A DNA stretch of 64,000 nucleotides from Arenicola marina (lineage: Eukaryota; Annelida; Polychaeta; Arenicolidae): positions 62,001-126,000 of the forward strand of contig CAXHSH010000664.1 of assembly GCA_964019135.1 (NCBI GenBank). Reading direction: 5' to 3'. Positions 59,460-64,000 of this stretch are shown here, in pieces. Made by a program: the position numbers and the translations under genes. The notes beneath the pieces are model-generated. The model had not been told where the DNA came from and did not search any database. It worked only from the letters and a program-made list of their open reading frames with translations. How positions within the stretch are numbered: position 1 is the stretch's first letter; every line of letters begins with the position of its first letter.

Positions 59460-60160
59460 GGTCATTGTACTAACCAAAACACTCGGTTCGATCGACATAG
59501 TACGTAAACACACCCCATTCCAGTATTACACTACCAAATACGCTGGGTTCTAGCGATATACTCTTCAAACCACACGGTTTTAGGAATATGCTACGCAAAA
59601 CATCCGGTTATAGCGACATACTGCATAAAACACTTGGTTCTAGCGATATACTACTCAAAATACTCGGTTTTAGGGACATACTACCCAAACAACTCGGTTA
59701 TAGTGACATACTGTACAAAACACTTGACGTTAGCGATAGGCCTATACAGCACAAACAAGCATGAGTCAATCCCTCTTTTAACCAATGCACTCGGTTATAA
59801 CGATATACTAATCAAAACGCTCTGTTTTAGCGATCTATAACACAAACAAGCATGATTTTATCATTATATTAACCAAAACACTCGCTTCTACCGACATAGT
59901 ACATAGACATACGCGACTCTAGTATTAATCTACAAATCACGCTGGATTCTAGCGATATACTACTCAAACCACACAGTTTTAGGAATATGCTACACAAAAC
60001 ATCCGGTTATAGCGACATACTGCATAAAACACTTGGTTCTAGCGATATACTACTCAAAATACTCGATTTTAGGGATATACTACCAAAAAAACTCGGTTAT
60101 AGTGACATACTGTACAAAACACTTGACGTTAGCGATATACAACACAAACAAGCAGGATTT
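59460..60160. repeat. Dispersed block of the 30-bp satellite (antisense orientation)
   Basis: Units such as AAAACACTTGGTTCTAGCGA + TATACTACTC match the 20-29 kb array. A segment at about 59545-59740 recurs at about 59940-60140. Confidence 0.88.
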
Positions 60161-61250
60161 GAGACATTAGGAGGGGTAGGTAGGTTGTGTTTTGCAACAC
60201 TCCGGGAATGATGGACTGACCGATAAACAGAACACGTAAATATCGCGGCAAACACCTTTTTGGGCATATAACGGTGGCAAAGAATCCAGCCAACACCATA
60301 ATTAATGGTCGCCGGCCAAGCACATAAGGGAGCCTCCATCGGCCTGTTGATTTCACTTCTCCTGTCGCTAAGCCCTGAATCACGGTACGTGAATAACTCA
60401 ACAGGCGCAGACAAGAGTTATCATCAAGAGCCGAACCCGGCATGCCGGGGCCATTCTGGGACGTCGTCTCTCTTTGTGGTGGCTTCAAAAGTTAACACCC
60501 TACACTACCCCTCACCCACTATCCCACACTTATCTCGCCCCAACCGTCCTAAGGCGTTGAGCGTCTAATGGCCCAAGCCCCATAGGTCTCTCCCGCCACT
60601 CACCCTCACCCTCCAGGCACCACTATACCTCACCTCACCCTCAACCTCCCCGCCGTAGCACCCTCCAGGCTCCCCTCACCCTCATTAACCGGAAATACTG
60701 CCCATTTAGTTTTAACCGGTTGCCAGGTCCATCAAGGGAGGTCGGGAAAGAATGACGGCCCATACTGGCTTGCTTAGCCCCAACCTGATCAAACGCATTC
60801 GAATAACTCTTACGTCAATCACGCAGTGGAGCCATTGCCAACCCCGGGTTTCTGAGATTGAGGCTGGTGGAGATTTGGGAAGAGCAAAAAACCGATGCAC
60901 AGCCGGCTGTATTAGCAAGCGACCCAATTGTCTAAACCAGAAACATAAACGTTTTAATTATAAAATCGGACCTTCATTTCATCGAATGTTTTCATAGTCG
61001 GAATAATTAGGTGCCGCTTGTGGGAACTATTTCTCTCGGCGGATATGTTTTACCCGGTGATTATGACGTAGATAATCAACAGGTAATTAGTTCGGAATAG
61101 CGCGTAGGAAGCAGCGGAAGTTTTATTTGAATTTTATGTTTTAGCGTAACTATAACGGACCACCACACTATCTCGCAATCCCTACATTATGCGCGTTTGT
61201 AATAAAACAATACTTACTACTACCGTAGTGGGGTAGGTCGTGGCGGCCAG
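60161..61250. other. No gene recognised
   Basis: Mixed-composition sequence with a CTCACCC-rich patch at 60500-60690. Only short accidental frames are present. Confidence 0.45.
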
Positions 61251-61430
61251 CGATGTGGCAAGCCGGAGGCAGGGGTAGTTCGTTGTGTCCAGCCGTGGGA
61301 CAGGGCGGTCCGGGGAGGTCGTTGTGTCCAGCGGTGGGGCGGGCCGGGGTAGGTAGTGATGTTAAGCGGTGGGGCGGATCAGGGAAGATCGTGGTATGTG
61401 GCGGTGGGGGTGGCCGGTTGCGTGGTAGAT
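61251..61430. repeat. G-rich ~50-bp degenerate tandem repeat
   Basis: GTCGTTGTGTCCAGC(C/G)GTGGG and related units recur three to four times before the satellite block. Confidence 0.6.
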
Positions 61431-61434
61431 CGTG

Positions 61435-61640
61435 TCAGTATGTTGCTACAACCGAGTGTTTGAGTAGTATATCTCTAGAACTGAGTGGTTCGGGAAGTGT
61501 AATGCTTAAGTCTGGTGTGTTTGGGTTTTATATCGCCCAGGGTTTGTACAGTTTCCTGCTATATAGCCGAGTCTTTTGCGTATATCGCTAGACCCAAGTG
61601 TTTTATGTAGCATATCGCAAGACCCGACTGTTTAGAGTAG
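61435..61640. repeat. Dispersed block of the 30-bp satellite (sense orientation)
   Basis: ACCGAGTGTTTGAGTAGTAT and similar units, in the opposite orientation to 59460-60160. Confidence 0.8.
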
Positions 61641-62626
61641 TACCCCAGCAGGCACACAACGTCGTGACGACGTCGGGTGTTTGTTGAACTTCGACGTCGA
61701 GTTTTGGTCGGCAGATGGTTGCTTTTGCACCATGGTCTGACGTCATATTCGCGACGTCGTAACGACATCTTGTACCAGACGTCGCATTTTGGTCGGTAGG
61801 TGGTTGTATTTGCACCATGGCCTGACGTCATATTCGCGACGTCATAACGACGTCTTGTACCAGACGTCGGATTTTAGTCGGCAGATGGTTGTATTAGTGC
61901 CATGTTCAGACGTCAGATTCGCGACGACGTAACGACGTCTTGTACCAGACGTCGCATTTTGGTCGGTAGGTGATTGTATTTGCATCATGGCCTGACGTCA
62001 GATTCGCGACGTCGTAACGACGTCTTGTACCAGACGTCGGATTTTAGTCGGCAGATGGTTGTATTAGTGCCATGTTCAGACGTCAGATTCGCGACGACGT
62101 AACGACGTCTTGTACCAGACGTCGCATTTTGGTCGGTAGGTGGTTGTATTTGCACCATGGTCTGACGTCAGATTCGCGACGTCGTAACGACGTCTTGTAC
62201 CAGACGTCGGATTTTAGTCGGCAGATGGTTGTATTAGTGCCATGTTCAGACGTCAGATTCGCGACGACGTAACGACGTCTTGTACCAGACGTCGCATTTT
62301 GGTCGGTAGGTGATTGTATTTGCATCATGGCCTGACGTCAGATTCGCGACGTCGTAACGACGTCTTGTACCAGACGTCGCATTTTGGTCGGTAGGTGGTT
62401 GTATTAGTGCAATAATCTGACGTCAGATTCGCGACGTCGTAACGACGTCTTGTACCAGACGTCGGATTTTAGTCGGCAGATGGTTGTACTTGCACCATGG
62501 TCGGACGTCAGATTCGCGACTTCGTAACGACGTCTTGTACCAGACGTCGGGTTTTAGTCGGTAGTTGGTTGTATTACTACCATGGTTCGACGTCAGATTC
62601 GCGGCATCATGACGACGTTTTCAGGA
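61641..62626. repeat. 85-bp satellite rich in TGACGTCA-type palindromes
   Basis: TGTACCAGACGTCG recurs at 61771, 61856, 61941, 62026, 62111, 62196, 62281, 62366, 62451 and 62536, exactly 85 bp apart. Variant units (GGTCGGTAGG versus AGTCGGCAGA) alternate in part, giving a 170-bp tendency. Each unit has several GACGTC sites and many have TGACGTCA. Frames here are not genes. Confidence 0.93.
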
Positions 62627-62880
62627 AGTAACAGCGTTACATAGACCTTGTATTACACGAATCATTTATTATCTTCAATATAACATGAATCTTGCTGGTA
62701 GGTGGTCTTTATGGTAGTCTACTATATACTACGGCTATATACTAGGGCTATATGCTCAGCCATTGGAGGCTCCGATCGCCTGGGCCGGGTATTCAAGCCC
62801 ATCATGCGACAACGTTTTCAGTCACTCGTATGACGGAACCATGAGCCCGTTTTGGCCTCCACCTGATGCTTGAATGTAGT
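62627..62880. other. Short non-coding gap with a B-box-like sequence
   Basis: GGGTATTCAAGCCC near 62790 resembles a pol III B box or tRNA T-arm, possibly the remnant of a SINE. It is also the likely 3' untranslated region of the neighbouring gene. Confidence 0.3.
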
Positions 62881-63939
62881 CTACTTCTTGCGTCCCTCGC
62901 CGCCGCTTCTGTCCGGGGCATACTTCAAATGCTGCGACATCGCAGTACAAATTTCGGCCTCTGTGGCCGAAACTTGACTGATCATTGTGCTGTCTGAAAC
63001 AGTTGAAAATAACCCTATATATATACAATATGGTCTACAGTATACTGCAGAGATTCGTCAGCCATTACGCTTTATCAAATATTTCACAAAACCCCTAAAA
63101 GTACTAGTAATAGGTCAAATCTGTTTCATTCTGGTATTCCCTAAAACTTCTTATTGTCACAATGTCTTCTTTAATGTTCAACTCCTGGACTTTAAACTCT
63201 TCACTTCAAGACATGAATTCCCATACCCTTTGCCAACAAAGTAAAATACCAGTTAATTTCATTCTGGACCAATATTAGTATTTATTAACCATTATCCCAA
63301 ATTACTATATTATAATTTGGCACTTGGAACATCTCTTTTGTAAAAGAATCTCATTGATCTGAATATTTAGATAAATTCTTCGCCTGACAAATTCAAGCAT
63401 CCAACGTCATTTTGCACGAATTTACAACGTCGATCGTTTGATGCCTGATTTTTTTCAAATTTCGTGATTTGAAATTGCTTTAGATACCAAACTATGCGCC
63501 ACATATTCTATCTACAGCTACATGTTGCTTGCTTCGATATCAGTTCTTCAGTGGTAAATGCTCTTCAATGAGTATATTAAACTTTATGAAATAATTTACC
63601 AATACGCTGATCTTTAACACTGGTCAATAACGTGCAAACAAACATTTAAGTAAATACAAAGTTATATAGCAGTTGTAAAATTTAGAATAAGAATGGAACA
63701 AAAAGAAAATGGATGGCATGAACCTCACATTTTCTGAAATTTCTTGCCTTCATGTTTCTCTTGTAAAGTATATCAATACAAAGGCAAGCAAGGCATTTTC
63801 CACTTACCGCGGACAACTTTGAATAGGGCTGTCCCCATGAAGGCCCTCTTGCCATTGCAGCCTTTTAGATTGAAGGTTGCCATGACCTCGTTGGTCATAG
63901 TCCTGCGAGGAAAGGTGTTCGAAAGCCTCATAATGTTGC
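62881..63939 (-). CDS. Last two exons of a DUF4806-like gene (5' part outside window)
   Basis: Minus-strand exons 63939-63808 and 62993-62881 have a CAG acceptor, a GTAAGT donor and matching phase. They encode RLSNTFPRRTMTNEVMATFN, LKGCNGKRAFMGTALFKVV, then SATEAEICTAMSQHLKYAPD and RSGGEGRKK with a TAG at 62881-62883. The N-x-K-G-x-x-G-K-x-A-F followed by a helical R-x-G-G-x-G-R tail resembles DUF4806-type proteins common in invertebrates. Function unknown. Family assignment is by eye. Upstream exons lie to the right of the window. Confidence 0.55.
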
Positions 63940-64000
63940 CTTTACAAACTTTACATGAATGTTTCCTGTGTATGGAAGATGGGAGTTACTTTGTTTAATT

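Noticed and set aside
63744-63998. Plus-strand open frame at the right edge
   Set aside because: It overlaps, in antisense, the better supported minus-strand exon with splice sites and a family-like protein.

Overview
The window looks like nuclear DNA of a marine invertebrate animal. Mollusc or another lophotrochozoan is my best guess, by inference only. It shows GT-AG introns in clean phase, THAP-, BEN-, SWIM- and DUF4806-type genes, a Polinton, LINEs with RNase H, tRNA-derived SINEs and large satellite arrays. I see no bacterial operon, rRNA gene or CRISPR array.

Layout. 1-8640: right part of a Polinton (polymerase, packaging ATPase, integrase with chromodomain, capsid proteins, protease), running off the left edge. 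8640-14277: short AT-rich repeats, a Ty3-type pol fragment, then a 3.9-kb non-autonomous element with two ~0.5-kb LTRs. 14.3-17.6 kb: relics of multicopy genes (UPF0029/IMPACT-like exon, CRIC zinc-motif protein, DUF6589-like piece, RecQ helicase piece). 17.7-20 kb: low-complexity DNA. 20.0-29.09 kb: a 30-bp satellite with higher-order duplications and four orientation switches. 29.09-35.04 kb: an almost complete LINE (minus strand) with ORF1 and ORF2. 35.04-36.95 kb: a CR1-like LINE fragment (plus strand) split by a 1,031-bp solo LTR. 36.95-39.02 kb: a 25-bp satellite with an exact 950-bp duplication.

The most interesting block is 40.57-55.60 kb. An eight-exon gene with a SWIM zinc finger and a lambda-exonuclease-like (YqaJ) nuclease domain is cut in its last exon by a 10,807-bp DNA transposon (44722-55528). 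The transposon has inverted ends beginning CCCTTA, a 2-bp CC target duplication, and several hundred bp of ACTATAGTA-type repeats at each end. It carries two divergent intron-containing genes with no visible damage: a 917-aa tnp2/EnSpm-type transposase and a 368-aa coiled-coil plus BEN-domain protein. The inferred division of labour resembles plant CACTA elements: the transposase cuts, and the BEN protein may bind the palindromic subterminal repeats.

55.7-58.9 kb holds a THAP plus DDE (ISL2EU-like) transposase gene, split by a SINE and carrying small lesions. 59.4-62.6 kb has more of the 30-bp satellite and a strictly periodic 85-bp satellite rich in TGACGTCA-type palindromes. The right edge has the last two exons of a minus-strand gene resembling the DUF4806 family.
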